A stretch of DNA of 64,000 nt from Paenibacillus xylanexedens (lineage in GTDB: Bacteria > Bacillota > Bacilli > Paenibacillales > Paenibacillaceae). The translations under genes were made by a program, and so were the position numbers. The notes under the pieces were generated by a model, which was not told the origin of the DNA, did not search any database, and saw only the letters and a list, made by a program, of their open reading frames with translations. The stretch spans positions 124,001 through 188,000 of the forward strand of contig NZ_JAGIKV010000002.1 of assembly GCF_017874615.1 (NCBI RefSeq), written 5' to 3'. Below are positions 44,477 through 53,405 of this stretch, piece after piece. Numbering within the stretch: position 1 is the first letter of the stretch; every line of letters starts with the position of its first letter.

Positions 44477-45382
44477 ATGAAAGCACCTCTGATATCGGCT
44501 AATCCGGTGCCAAACACCGCCAAGACCAGGATATCGTCTACCCGCCGCTGGTTAAACCTGTTTCTCGTTATTGCGGGCGGAATTCTGGCCTCCGTGGGAC
44601 TTGAATTGTTCTTACACCCCAATAAGATTATTATTGGAGGCATTACCGGCATTTCCTCACTCTTCGCCCACTGGACCGAAATGAGGATTGGTTTGTTCCT
44701 ATTTTTATTCAATGTGCCGTTTATATTTCTGTCTTACAAGATTGTGCAGAAGAAATTTGTACTGGTAACTGTTCTAGGTCTGGTTGTCTTTTCGATCGGT
44801 GCCATTGTGCTTCATCCCATGCCGCCACTTGTAGAGCATCCGCTGGCTGCCGCCATGTTTGGCGGATTGTGCCTCGGACTCGGAATTGGGCTCGTCGTGC
44901 GGTATGGCGGGACACTGGATACGCTGGAAATCGGTGATCCGTCTTCCCGCCCACCTGAACGTGTATTTAGCGGAAAACGGATGCTTATCGAAAAAATAAT
45001 CATGCTGCTTAACTTGTTGATACTGACAGCCGCTGGTGTTGTCTTTGGCTGGGACCAAGCGATGTATTCCGTAATCGCCTATCTTATTGCTTATGAAATG
45101 GTGTACATTGCGTTCAGGGGCTTCTCTTCCAAACGCAAAGTATGCATATTGACTACACAAAGCTCTCAAGTTGAAAAAGCTGTACGCAAACGGCTACGCC
45201 GTGAACCTGGAATTCTGGAAGCCACTTCTGACTCAACACAACTCGCGATGGCGGAAGGATGGATCAGGCAAATCCCGGGTGCACTTTATTATGAGGTACA
45301 TGTGCTGGAGATGATCTGGTTGAAGTCCATTGTGCGTCACATTGATCCACATGCGGGCATTGTAACGAATCCGGAAAAATAA
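44477..45382 (+). CDS. YitT-family membrane protein (DUF161 + DUF2179)
   Basis: 301 residues: a polar N-terminus, about five to six membrane helices (about 30-205) with the family segment LEIGDPSSRPPERVFSG, and a C-terminal soluble DUF2179 domain (about 225-295), a ferredoxin-like fold resembling small-ligand sensors. Function unknown; the family is common in Firmicutes. AAGGAGGATGACC precedes the ATG. It is 113 bases after khtU, in the same direction. Confidence 0.9.
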   Translation: MKAPLISANPVPNTAKTRISSTRRWLNLFLVIAGGILASVGLELFLHPNKIIIGGITGISSLFAHWTEMRIGLFLFLFNVPFIFLSYKIVQKKFVLVTVLGLVVFSIGAIVLHPMPPLVEHPLAAAMFGGLCLGLGIGLVVRYGGTLDTLEIGDPSSRPPERVFSGKRMLIEKIIMLLNLLILTAAGVVFGWDQAMYSVIAYLIAYEMVYIAFRGFSSKRKVCILTTQSSQVEKAVRKRLRREPGILEATSDSTQLAMAEGWIRQIPGALYYEVHVLEMIWLKSIVRHIDPHAGIVTNPEK

Positions 45383-45390
45383 TAGCTCAT

Positions 45391-45612
45391 GTAAGTTGAA
45401 CTAAAGATATTTACACTGACACTACGATGACAGAACAACCTTCCAATCGCTGTTATCCCCAGATTTTTTCTATTCCCTTTTCTCAAGGGAAAAATCCGGG
45501 GATAGCGTATGCTTTCGAAGTAGCTTTCTTTCAGAAAGCTTTTAGGCGAACGCTTCGCTTTTTCAGGTTTTTTCTGTCCTCGTCGTTATCGTGTAATTTT
45601 AATTCAACTTAC
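45391..45612. repeat. MITE-like palindromic element, about 222 bp
   Basis: The element opens with GTAAGTTGAACTAAA and closes with the near-exact reverse complement (TTTAATTCAACTTAC), 14 of 16 terminal positions matching. The mirror symmetry continues inwards in interrupted form: TACAC, ACGA and GACAGAA on the left recur as complements on the right. The centre holds a TATCCCC / GGGGATA hairpin with TTCCC / GGGAA, plus AGCTTTC / GAAAGCT and GCGAA / TTCGC stems. No transposase frame. It lies between converging genes, a usual place for such repeats. Confidence 0.6.
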
Positions 45613-45676
45613 AAAAAAAGCTCTCTTCCCCTATGGATGGACAGTATTGTCCACCAAGGTCAGAGAGCTTTTTTTC
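45613..45676. terminator. Bidirectional terminator between the YitT and alcohol dehydrogenase genes
   Basis: AGCTCTCT (45619-45626) and AGAGAGCT (45662-45669) flank an internal TGGACA-GTAT-TGTCCA hairpin; an A7 tract precedes and a T7 run follows. Confidence 0.85.
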
Positions 45677-45697
45677 TGTTATTATAATTAATTGTTA

Positions 45698-46711
45698 TTA
45701 TAGTTCAACGATAGCTTTGACTACATGTGAATCTGGCAATAGCCATTGGTCTATTGCAGAAGGTAACTCATCAAATTCCACTCGGTGTGTGATATAACCA
45801 TCCATGCTTAATTTCTTTTGACGCAAGGTTGACAGGACCTGTTCAAAATCTTCACGGGTTGCGTTTCGACTGCCTAGGATGCTCATCTCCCGCTTGTGAA
45901 ACTCAGGATCATGAAAGGTAATATCCGCTTTCACCAGTCCAACAAAAATGAGTTGACCACTATGCGCCACATATTGAATGGCCTCATTCATGGAATTCAC
46001 GTTACCTGTTGCATCGAAGACAGCTGTAGCATAGTCGCCTCCCGTAATTTCAGCCACTTGTTGTACAGAATGTTCATTGGCCTGTACCAGGTCATCCGCT
46101 CCAGCCCAAGTCCGGCTAAGCTCCAGCCTGTCCAGATTACGATCAACGGCAATAACACGCGCCCCCGCCTGTTTGGCGAATGCCATCACACCCAATCCAA
46201 TGGGGCCAGCTCCAATCACAACTACATGCTCACCAGGTTTAATTCCTGCTCTTCTGACGGCATGGGCTCCAATGCTTAATGGTTCTACCATTGCCGTCTC
46301 ATCCAGTGTCAAACCTTCTGCTGAGAGCAGATGTGAGACAGGCACGCTGATTTTTTCTCTCATGCCTCCGTCTACGTGCACACCCATGACTTGCATGGAC
46401 GCACAACAATTGGTTTTTCCACTGCGACATGCAATACAGTGACCGCAGTGCAGATACGGAATAATACTTACCTGATCCCCAGGCTGTAATCCTGCGTCGT
46501 TCGGACCGATTTCTTCAATAACAGCCGCCAGTTCATGACCCAGAACACGAGGATAGGTAAAAAATGGCTGGTTGCCTTTGTACGCATGCAGATCCGTTCC
46601 ACAGATCCCAATCCGCCGAATGGCAACCAGCGCCTCTCCTTCTGCTCGTTCCGGTTGAGGCAGGTCCTGGAGCTTCAATTGATCTATTTCTTCACATACA
46701 ATGGCTCTCAT
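45698..46711 (-). CDS. Zinc-dependent alcohol/polyol dehydrogenase (MDR family)
   Basis: 337 residues. Catalytic zinc ligands in GICGTDLHAY and the following LGHE; structural zinc Cys cluster CGHCIACRSGKTNCC; NAD-binding Rossmann GAGPIGLG. Resembles L-threonine, sorbitol or galactonate-type dehydrogenases. Its start overlaps the stop of the aldo/keto reductase gene by 4 bases (ATGA), so the two are co-translated and may act on one sugar pathway. Exact substrate unknown. Confidence 0.92.
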   Translation of the reverse strand: MRAIVCEEIDQLKLQDLPQPERAEGEALVAIRRIGICGTDLHAYKGNQPFFTYPRVLGHELAAVIEEIGPNDAGLQPGDQVSIIPYLHCGHCIACRSGKTNCCASMQVMGVHVDGGMREKISVPVSHLLSAEGLTLDETAMVEPLSIGAHAVRRAGIKPGEHVVVIGAGPIGLGVMAFAKQAGARVIAVDRNLDRLELSRTWAGADDLVQANEHSVQQVAEITGGDYATAVFDATGNVNSMNEAIQYVAHSGQLIFVGLVKADITFHDPEFHKREMSILGSRNATREDFEQVLSTLRQKKLSMDGYITHRVEFDELPSAIDQWLLPDSHVVKAIVEL

Positions 46712-47685
46712 CGTTGTTCCCCCTTGGATGCTTCTGCTGTCGTGTTGCTTGGCTTCGTATTATATTCAGGTCGTCCGCTTGACCACGTCTCATTATGCAA
46801 TGGAGCCAGAATGCACAGCACTTCATCCAGCAGGCTCTGATCGATCGGTTCTTCAATCCAGGCTGCGTTATTAAGGATATTGCGCTGGCTGGCACTGCTC
46901 ACCAGTGTTGTCGGAATTCGTTCATTCGACGTGGAGAATTGCACGGCCAGCTTGGCAATGTCACTGCCTTGTTCTGCACAGAAGCGGGCAGCCTTCAGGC
47001 AGAGCTCTTTCACCCGATCATCTGCCGGATGCCAGGCAGGAGCCCCTCGGGTACTCAACAAGCCCATAGAAAGAGGCGAAGCATTGACAAGGCCAATTTC
47101 TTTTTTTTCCAACAAGGGCAATAACGATAATAATGAGGTATCATTCAATGAATAATGACAATACGAGATGATCGCATCCGCATCGATCTGTGGCAGAACC
47201 TTCTCGAACAACGGTAAGGGCAATCCACAAATGCCCGCATGTCGTATTACTCCCTGCTCTTTCAGACGCAGCAGCGTTGGAAAAGCTTCTTCGATAATAA
47301 TCTCTGCTGGCACAAATTCTATATCATGCAAGAACAGAATGTCGATATAGTCTGTATGCAATCGATCCAGGCTCTCTTGCACACTATCCAGAATCCGCTG
47401 ACGTGAAAAATCAAACTCATTTTCCCCATACCGTCCGGCTTTGGTTGATAACATATATGAACTGCGCGGCAAGCTGCGGATGGCTTCACCCAACACTGCC
47501 TCCGCTTTTGTCAGCCCATAGTAAGGCGAAACGTCTATGTAATTCATCCCCGCATCTACGGCCGCATGTACAGTGCGAATCCCTTCGTCCCGATCAATGT
47601 CACGAAATACAGAACCGAGTGAGGATGCTCCAAAGCTCAATACAGGTACGTCCATTTCCGTCTTGCCAAGTATTCTTCTCTTCAT
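46708..47685 (-). CDS. Aldo/keto reductase (L-fucose/L-galactose dehydrogenase-like)
   Basis: 325 residues, full-length AKR barrel. Catalytic tetrad Asp (NYIDVSP), Tyr (SPYYG), Lys (STKAGR) and His (LFLHDIEF); resembles plant L-galactose and bacterial L-fucose or pyridoxal-type dehydrogenases. NAD(P)-dependent. Forms an overlapping operon with the zinc dehydrogenase gene, so a two-step sugar oxidation is plausible. AAGGGG precedes the ATG. Confidence 0.92.
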   Translation of the reverse strand: MKRRILGKTEMDVPVLSFGASSLGSVFRDIDRDEGIRTVHAAVDAGMNYIDVSPYYGLTKAEAVLGEAIRSLPRSSYMLSTKAGRYGENEFDFSRQRILDSVQESLDRLHTDYIDILFLHDIEFVPAEIIIEEAFPTLLRLKEQGVIRHAGICGLPLPLFEKVLPQIDADAIISYCHYSLNDTSLLSLLPLLEKKEIGLVNASPLSMGLLSTRGAPAWHPADDRVKELCLKAARFCAEQGSDIAKLAVQFSTSNERIPTTLVSSASQRNILNNAAWIEEPIDQSLLDEVLCILAPLHNETWSSGRPEYNTKPSNTTAEASKGEQR

Positions 47686-47814
47686 CGGTTTACCCCTTCC
47701 AGTGTGTCTGACTACACAAGTTCCCTTTCATTGTAACAGTTCAATTTCAATATAAAATATCGCCAATTGCGTAACATGTACTGTTTGATGACCTCGAACC
47801 GCAGAAAGAAATCA

Positions 47815-47856
47815 AAAAGCCCGCCGTCTCTCCAAACGGAGTAGTCAGCGGGCTTG
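47815..47856 (-). terminator. Terminator of mqnC
   Basis: GCCCGC and GCGGGC arms with partial internal pairing, followed leftward by T5. Confidence 0.8.
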
Positions 47857-47917
47857 GCTTCATAAATACTTATCTAACGATCAGAGTTTATGGAGAGTAG
47901 TATTGAATTAATTAGAA

Positions 47918-49054
47918 TTAGTTCTGCATTACGAAATCTTCATGCACGGCATTCTCTTCGTCGAACATACGCACGATGTCATATCGGGTGTTACGTTGTG
48001 CCGGGATATAACCGGACTCCCGAATCAAACGCAGAATGGATTCAATGTTAACTTTATATGTTGCACCAGCAGCAGATACAACGTTCTCTTCGATCATTGT
48101 GCTACCAAAGTCATTACAGCCAAATTCAAGCGACTTCTTACCGATCTCAGGACCCATCGTTACCCAAGAGGATTGAATGTTCTTGATATTATCCAGCACC
48201 AGGCGGCTGATGGCTACAGTTTTCAAGTACTCTTCTGGCGTCTGACGCTCCAACTTAAGGTTGGTATTGTCTGGCTGGAAGGTCCAAGGAATGAATGCCA
48301 GGAAACCTTCGGAGTCATACTTGTTCGCAATACATTCGTCCTGAGCTTCACGTACACGGAGCAAGTGTAATGCACGCTCTTCCATCGATTCACCAAGGCC
48401 GATAACCATCGTTGCCGTGGTATTCATACCGATGCGGTGTGCAGTTTGCATAACGTCCATCCAATCCCGCCATGAACCTTTCAAGCGGCTGATCTTCCGA
48501 CGTGTGCGGTCATCCAGAATTTCAGCGCCGCCGCCAGGCAAGGAATCCAGACCAGCTTCGTGAATGGCGCGTACAACCTCTTCCAATGTAAGACCATCGG
48601 AAACTTCAACCATTTTCATAATCTCAGCGGGTGAGAAAGAGTGCATCGTGATGTTCGGGAAACGCTCTTTGATGGCTTTCAACAGGTCTGTATAATAGCT
48701 GAAAGGCAAGTTCGGATTCGTTCCACCTTGCATCAAAATCTCGGTACCATTCACATCTTCCGTTTCCTGAATCTTCTGGAAAATAACTTCGTCCGGAAGC
48801 ACATAACCTTCATCAGAACCAGGTCTGCGGTAGAAAGCACAAAAACGGCAGTACACATCACACACGTTTGTGTAGTTGACGTTACGCCCAATTACAAATG
48901 TTCTGTATGGTTCAGGGTGCATGCGTTTCACAATGACATTAGCAGCTGCCCCGATTTTGTCCACTTCATTGGATTCAAATAGCTGAATCGTGTCTTCCAA
49001 GTCCAAACGTTCGCCCCGAAGGGCTTTATCTAAGATACGGTCTACCGTACTCAT
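47918..49054 (-). CDS. mqnC: Dehypoxanthine futalosine cyclase (radical SAM)
   Basis: 378 residues from the ATG at 49054, with GGGAGG upstream; the frame is open to 49168. Radical SAM Cys65, Cys69 and Cys72 in CDVYCRFC. Cyclises dehypoxanthine futalosine in the futalosine route to menaquinone. The family segment GGTNPNLPFSYYTDLL and SLPGGGAEIL fit MqnC rather than CofH/MqnE. No other mqn gene is in the window. Monocistronic. Confidence 0.93.
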   Translation of the reverse strand: MSTVDRILDKALRGERLDLEDTIQLFESNEVDKIGAAANVIVKRMHPEPYRTFVIGRNVNYTNVCDVYCRFCAFYRRPGSDEGYVLPDEVIFQKIQETEDVNGTEILMQGGTNPNLPFSYYTDLLKAIKERFPNITMHSFSPAEIMKMVEVSDGLTLEEVVRAIHEAGLDSLPGGGAEILDDRTRRKISRLKGSWRDWMDVMQTAHRIGMNTTATMVIGLGESMEERALHLLRVREAQDECIANKYDSEGFLAFIPWTFQPDNTNLKLERQTPEEYLKTVAISRLVLDNIKNIQSSWVTMGPEIGKKSLEFGCNDFGSTMIEENVVSAAGATYKVNIESILRLIRESGYIPAQRNTRYDIVRMFDEENAVHEDFVMQN

Positions 49055-49180
49055 CGTAAAAAAGCCTCCCTCATGAAGAGAAATTATATAACGATCCGTC
49101 CCAACTTGTTCAAGAGAAGCAAGTTCTGGTGGCAACATCGTATTTCTGTACTCCACATATCGTAACACAGGTTACATGTG

Positions 49181-49209
49181 AAAAAAAGCACCTTATGTAC
49201 AGGTGCTTT
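49181..49209 (-). terminator. Terminator of the metA-metI-metC operon
   Basis: AAAGCACCT and AGGTGCTTT form a 9-bp perfect stem around a 7-base loop, followed leftward by T7. Confidence 0.9.
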
Positions 49210-49295
49210 AAAAATAAGTAAAAATGTTTACATATGGAATGGAATTTATTCGAGATTAAGTAATACGCATCGGCGGATTTGGACATCCACTTTTG

Positions 49296-50468
49296 CTAGG
49301 ATTCCTGAAGTGCTTGCTCCAAATCTACAATGAGATCTTCGATATCTTCCAGACCTACAGAGAAGCGCAGCAACCCATCTGTAATGCCACGGTCACGGCG
49401 AACCTCAGCCGGCATTGCCGCATGAGACATCATCGCTGGGTAGGACAAAATACTCTCCACAGCTCCTAAGCTTACAGCAACAATAGGTAGCTTCACCCGG
49501 TTAAGAACTGCTTTTGCACGATCACCTGAACCGACGTCAAATGAAACGACAGCTCCATATCCTGTGGATTGGCGCTCATGTGCCTCACGGCCCGGATGTT
49601 CCTCCAGTCCAGGATAAAAGACAGCGGTAATATCACTGCGCTCATTAAGCCATGCCGCCAGTTTGGCTGTGCTCCGTTCACTATGAGCCATGCGAGCCCC
49701 CAAGGTTTTCATCCCGCGCATCAGAAGCCAGGATTCTTGTGCCCCGAGTACAGTCCCGAGTCCATTTTGCAACTGTTTCAGTTGTACGCCAAGTGATTCC
49801 GTGCGAGCAACAGCTAACCCTGCCAGTACATCACTGTGACCTCCGAGAAACTTCGTAGCACTATGTACGACGATGTCCACACCAAGCTCAATTGGACGCT
49901 GATAGTACGGTGTCATAAAGGTGTTATCCAGAATCGTGATCAGGTCATGTTCCTTCGACCAGTCAGTTACAGCAGCGATATCCGTAATTCGTAGTGTAGG
50001 GTTGGACGGTGTTTCCATATAAACTGCCTTGGTGTTTGGCTTGAGTGCCGCTTTTACTTCATCTATATTGGTCATGTCTACAAAGGTTGTCTCGATCTGC
50101 ATACGGCTTAATATGGAAGTAAGCAAACGATACGTACCTCCATATACGTCTTCCGTTACAATCATGTGATCCCCTGCGGAGAACATCATGAACACGCTGG
50201 ATATCGCAGCCATTCCCGATGAATAGGCGAATCCTCGTGCACCGCCCTCAAGCAGTGTGATGTAATCTTCCAATGCCTGACGTGTCGGGTTACCCGAACG
50301 ACTGTAATCATGTTGAGGCGGATTGAAGATATCAAAATGATGGAATGTTGATGCTTGGTAGATCGGTACACTGGAGGCTCCAGTCGTTTTGTCAATCTCA
50401 TCGCCAAAATGGAGCAACTTGGTATCAAATTTCAACTCGGAATTGGGCTTGTTGTTGGACTCACTCAT
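49296..50468 (-). CDS. metC: Cystathionine beta-lyase (or gamma-lyase), PLP trans-sulfuration enzyme
   Basis: 390 residues. Cys/Met metabolism PLP family: YSRSGNPTR, SSGMAAIS and PLP lysine in SATKFLGGHSDVLAG. By position after metA and metI it is most likely the beta-lyase that turns cystathionine into homocysteine, as in B. subtilis metIC. Gamma-lyase activity cannot be excluded by sequence. Its start overlaps metI by 4 bases, with GGAAGGAGG within metI. Confidence 0.9.
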   Translation of the reverse strand: MSESNNKPNSELKFDTKLLHFGDEIDKTTGASSVPIYQASTFHHFDIFNPPQHDYSRSGNPTRQALEDYITLLEGGARGFAYSSGMAAISSVFMMFSAGDHMIVTEDVYGGTYRLLTSILSRMQIETTFVDMTNIDEVKAALKPNTKAVYMETPSNPTLRITDIAAVTDWSKEHDLITILDNTFMTPYYQRPIELGVDIVVHSATKFLGGHSDVLAGLAVARTESLGVQLKQLQNGLGTVLGAQESWLLMRGMKTLGARMAHSERSTAKLAAWLNERSDITAVFYPGLEEHPGREAHERQSTGYGAVVSFDVGSGDRAKAVLNRVKLPIVAVSLGAVESILSYPAMMSHAAMPAEVRRDRGITDGLLRFSVGLEDIEDLIVDLEQALQES

Positions 50469-51652
50469 GAGTGCACGCCTCCTTCCACTTCCTGTTGTGC
50501 AACTGTCAGAGCATTGCCGAGATCTGCAATCAGATCATCTGCATGTTCAATACCCACGGAGAACCGGAGCAGACGGTCATCCACACCTACGGCTTCACGA
50601 ATTTCAAGAGGTATATCCGCATGAGTTTGTACCGCCGGATAAGTCATGAGAGATTCCACTCCACCGAGACTTTCGGCAAAAGCAATGAGTTTGATATGAC
50701 GAAGTAATGGTTCAACATAACGTGCATCCTTCACTTTGAAAGAGAAGATACCGGTGTTACCCGTGGATTGTTTATTCTGTACCTCATACCCCGGATGATC
50801 GGATAGACCTGGATGATACACTTCAACCACTGCCGGATGCTCAAGCAAGTATTTGGCAATGGTAAGTGCATTGTACTCATGACGCTCCATGCGAAGAGCC
50901 AAGGTTTTCATACCTTTCATCAACTGGTAGGAATCACTTGGAGATAATACCGCTCCGATGGAATTATGGAGGAACGCCATCTCTGCAGATAATGCCTCAC
51001 CCTTGGTTATAATTAATCCGGCGAGCACATCATTGTGTCCGCCCAGATATTTGGTAGCGCTATGAATGATGATATCGGCACCCAGTTCAATCGGACGTTG
51101 GAAAAATGGAGTCAGCAACGTGTTGTCAACAATGGTCAACAGGTTGTAACTTTTCGCCCAGGAAGTGACAGCTTCCACATCTGTGATCATCATCAACGGA
51201 TTGGTTGGTGTCTCAATAAATACTGCTTTGGTATTCGGCTGACGAACATTTTCCAGTGCTGCAATGTCATTTGTATCCACATAACTTGCGGTTACACCGA
51301 AACGGGACAAGATGCGTTCAAGCAGACGATAGGTTCCGCCGTATAGATCCAGCGATACAATCAGATGATCCCCTTGACCGAACATGGCAAAGATGGTTTG
51401 TAGCGCGGCCATACCTGAGCTACAGGCAAATCCTGCATCACCGGACTCCAGCGCTGCGGCCGCCTCTTCCAACACTTTGCGAGTTGGGTTGGTCGTACGA
51501 ATATAATCAAACCCCGTGCTTTGTCCAAGCTTCGGGTGGCGAAACGCAGTGGATTGATAGATCGGAAAGTTAATGGCGCCTGTAACCGGTTCATTGATGG
51601 AACCAATTTGTGCTAAGCGGCTTTCGATTTTCAACTTGTTGTTGTCTTCCAT
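50465..51652 (-). CDS. metI: Cystathionine gamma-synthase / O-acetylhomoserine (thiol)-lyase
   Basis: 395 residues, PLP family. PLP lysine in SATKYLGGHNDVLAG; YIRTTNPTR, SSGMAALQ present. Joins cysteine to O-acetylhomoserine, giving cystathionine. Middle gene of the metA-metI-metC operon, 24 bases after metA; AGGAGG precedes the ATG. Highly similar in design to the next gene, suggesting an old duplication. Confidence 0.92.
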   Translation of the reverse strand: MEDNNKLKIESRLAQIGSINEPVTGAINFPIYQSTAFRHPKLGQSTGFDYIRTTNPTRKVLEEAAAALESGDAGFACSSGMAALQTIFAMFGQGDHLIVSLDLYGGTYRLLERILSRFGVTASYVDTNDIAALENVRQPNTKAVFIETPTNPLMMITDVEAVTSWAKSYNLLTIVDNTLLTPFFQRPIELGADIIIHSATKYLGGHNDVLAGLIITKGEALSAEMAFLHNSIGAVLSPSDSYQLMKGMKTLALRMERHEYNALTIAKYLLEHPAVVEVYHPGLSDHPGYEVQNKQSTGNTGIFSFKVKDARYVEPLLRHIKLIAFAESLGGVESLMTYPAVQTHADIPLEIREAVGVDDRLLRFSVGIEHADDLIADLGNALTVAQQEVEGGVHS

Positions 51653-51676
51653 TGCTGCATCCTCCTGTAATCTCGA

Positions 51677-52594
51677 TTAGATTTGCGGGCCAATATCGTA
51701 AGGTGTTTCTTGATACACATAGTAATTGAGCCAGTTAGAGAATAATAAGTTGGCATGAGCGCGCCAAGTAGCTGGTGGCACACGGGAAGGATCGTCATTC
51801 GGATAATAATGTCTAGGCAATGCGATATCCAACCCTTTAGCTGTATCCCGGTCATACTCCCACTTTAATGAGAACGGGTCATACTCGGCATGTCCTGTGG
51901 CAAAAATCTGTTTGCCGTCTCTGGTAGCAACCAGGAAGATCCCCGCTTCCTCGGATTCAGCCAAAATCTCTAAATTCTCATTCTTTTCAATATCTTCGCG
52001 TCTCACTTCCGTATGACGGGAATGTGGAACGTTGAATACTTCATCGAATCCACGCAACAACGGAACATGTGGTTTATTGATGGTATGTGGGAAAACGCCA
52101 AAACACTTTTCATCAAGTGCAACCTTGGGTACGTCAAAATGATGGTATAAACCTGCCTGGGAAGCCCAACATATGTGGAGGGTTGAAGTCACATTGGTTT
52201 TAGTCCATTCGAAGATCTCCTGGATTTCATTCCAATAGTTCACGTCTTCGAAATCCATCTGTTCCACAGGGGCGCCCGTAATAATCATTCCATCGAAACG
52301 GCGGTGCTCAATCTCATCGAAGGTTTTATAGAACAGATCCAAATACTCCTGAGACGTATTCTTCGACGTATGGGATTTGGGATGTACGAGAACGACATCC
52401 ACCTGAATAGGCGTGTTTCCCACCAGACGAAGCAATTGTGTTTCGGTCGTTTCCTTTGTGGGCATCAGGTTTAATATAGCGATACGGAGTGGACGAATAT
52501 CCTGCTGATATGCAGAAGTTTCATCCATGACGAAGATATTCTCTCCTTCAAGTACTTCTTTTGCTGGTAGCGTATCGGGTATTTTGATTGGCAT
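51677..52594 (-). CDS. metA: Homoserine O-acetyltransferase (MetA type)
   Basis: 305 residues from the ATG at 52594, with GGAGG upstream; the frame is open to 52636. Activates homoserine in methionine synthesis. Catalytic Cys142 in [10 protein letters not shown]; position 111 (GAPVEQM) is Glu, which in this family is linked to acetyl-CoA use, whereas Gly marks succinyl-CoA enzymes. First gene behind the SAM riboswitch, followed by metI and metC, which use its product. Confidence 0.94.
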   Translation of the reverse strand: MPIKIPDTLPAKEVLEGENIFVMDETSAYQQDIRPLRIAILNLMPTKETTETQLLRLVGNTPIQVDVVLVHPKSHTSKNTSQEYLDLFYKTFDEIEHRRFDGMIITGAPVEQMDFEDVNYWNEIQEIFEWTKTNVTSTLHICWASQAGLYHHFDVPKVALDEKCFGVFPHTINKPHVPLLRGFDEVFNVPHSRHTEVRREDIEKNENLEILAESEEAGIFLVATRDGKQIFATGHAEYDPFSLKWEYDRDTAKGLDIALPRHYYPNDDPSRVPPATWRAHANLLFSNWLNYYVYQETPYDIGPQI

Positions 52595-52770
52595 AGTAAG
52601 TCTAACTCCTCCTTGTGCATAGATAGATGCAGCCACCCCTGGCTTGATGTCTTCACATCAATACAGTTATAGACTGCCTTGAGCTTGTAAAAACATTGAA
52701 TTGCTCTTTCATCCAACGTTACAAACAACCTCAAGTTCCTTAGCGAAAATCACTGCTGAGAAGTCGGGGC

Positions 52771-52952
52771 ATATGACAAAGACCTTCCTCGGATTTCGAG
52801 AAAGGTCATATGTAAAATAGATATGCGCCTCTCTCATCTCTCAGTTACAACAGTGCCACCTGACACTTAGTCGCTGCAAGAATTAGCACCGTGCGGTATA
52901 CCGCCGGTTGCCGGGTTTCATCGGGCCAGTCCCTCCACCTACTCTTGATAAG
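52771..52952 (-). promoter_or_regulatory. SAM-I (S-box) riboswitch of the met operon
   Basis: Reading leftward the leader begins CTTATCAAGAG (52942-52952) and continues with the conserved AGGTGGAGGGACTGGCCC, GATGAAACC and CGGCAACC segments of SAM-I aptamers, ending with the P1 complement near 52835. A stem GACCTT-CTCG / CGAG-AAGGTC (52781-52807) follows; its T-run is short, and an overlapping CATATGAC / GTCATATG pairing could be the alternative. When SAM is abundant, transcription of metA-metI-metC should stop. Confidence 0.96.
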
Positions 52953-52994
52953 ATTTCGCTGTATTAGATTGTAATTTAATATGGTTCACCGTCT

Positions 52995-53023
52995 ATTTTA
53001 TTACATTAATGCCCTCACGTCAA
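52995..53023 (-). promoter_or_regulatory. Promoter of the met operon
   Basis: Reading leftward: TTGACG (53018-53023), 17-base spacer, TAAAAT (52995-53000), placing the transcript start about 36 bases before the riboswitch. Confidence 0.7.
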
Positions 53024-53115
53024 GTTGCAGTTCGATGTCTGCTTCCCAGATCGGAACCGTTCATCATCCATTGTCATACACTGCCTCAGGGCGCGAAATA
53101 GACACATTTTTGCGC

Positions 53116-53405
53116 TTGAAAGCACCTTGTACCAGCGGTATACTAAACAAGGTGTTATAAACCCTTATGTGAGAGGTGACATATTAAATGGATGGCGACC
53201 CGAGGCCTGACTGGCAGCCGAATTCCGACAAACTGCATAGAGAACTGACATCAGCATGCCGGCAGCGGGACGTGACTTCCGTTTGATTATATAGTGAACG
53301 CAGCCCTGATCTCCAGGCTCCGCTGCCGACCGGCTGATTTGTTCTTTTTGCGCCCATAATGATAATATCCGCCAAGTTGGCGGGTGCAGAAGGAGTAGAT
53401 TAACG
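53116..53405 (+). promoter_or_regulatory. corA promoter and long structured leader
   Basis: TTGAAA (53116-53121), 17-base spacer, TATACT (53139-53144), giving a leader of about 255 bases. It contains GCAG-CCTG-ATCTC-CAGG-GCTGC (about 53295-53330) and a CCGCC-AAGTT-GGCGG stem (about 53372-53386) directly before the AGAAGGAG ribosome binding site. The length and stems suggest RNA-based control. I could not match it to the M-box, yybP or NiCo riboswitch. Confidence 0.5.

Noticed and set aside
45427..45687. Open frame of 86 codons on the plus strand
   Set aside because: It lies inside the palindromic element and runs through the bidirectional terminator; no ribosome binding site, and composition follows the repeat.
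49296..51652. Recent tandem duplication of metI and metC
   Set aside because: The two proteins share family motifs but differ along most of their length; this is the ancient metI/metC pairing known from Bacillus.
53151..53405. M-box (Mg2+) riboswitch before corA
   Set aside because: The conserved GGTGAGGCTCC and GTGCTAAAGC segments are not present in the right order; left as an unassigned leader.
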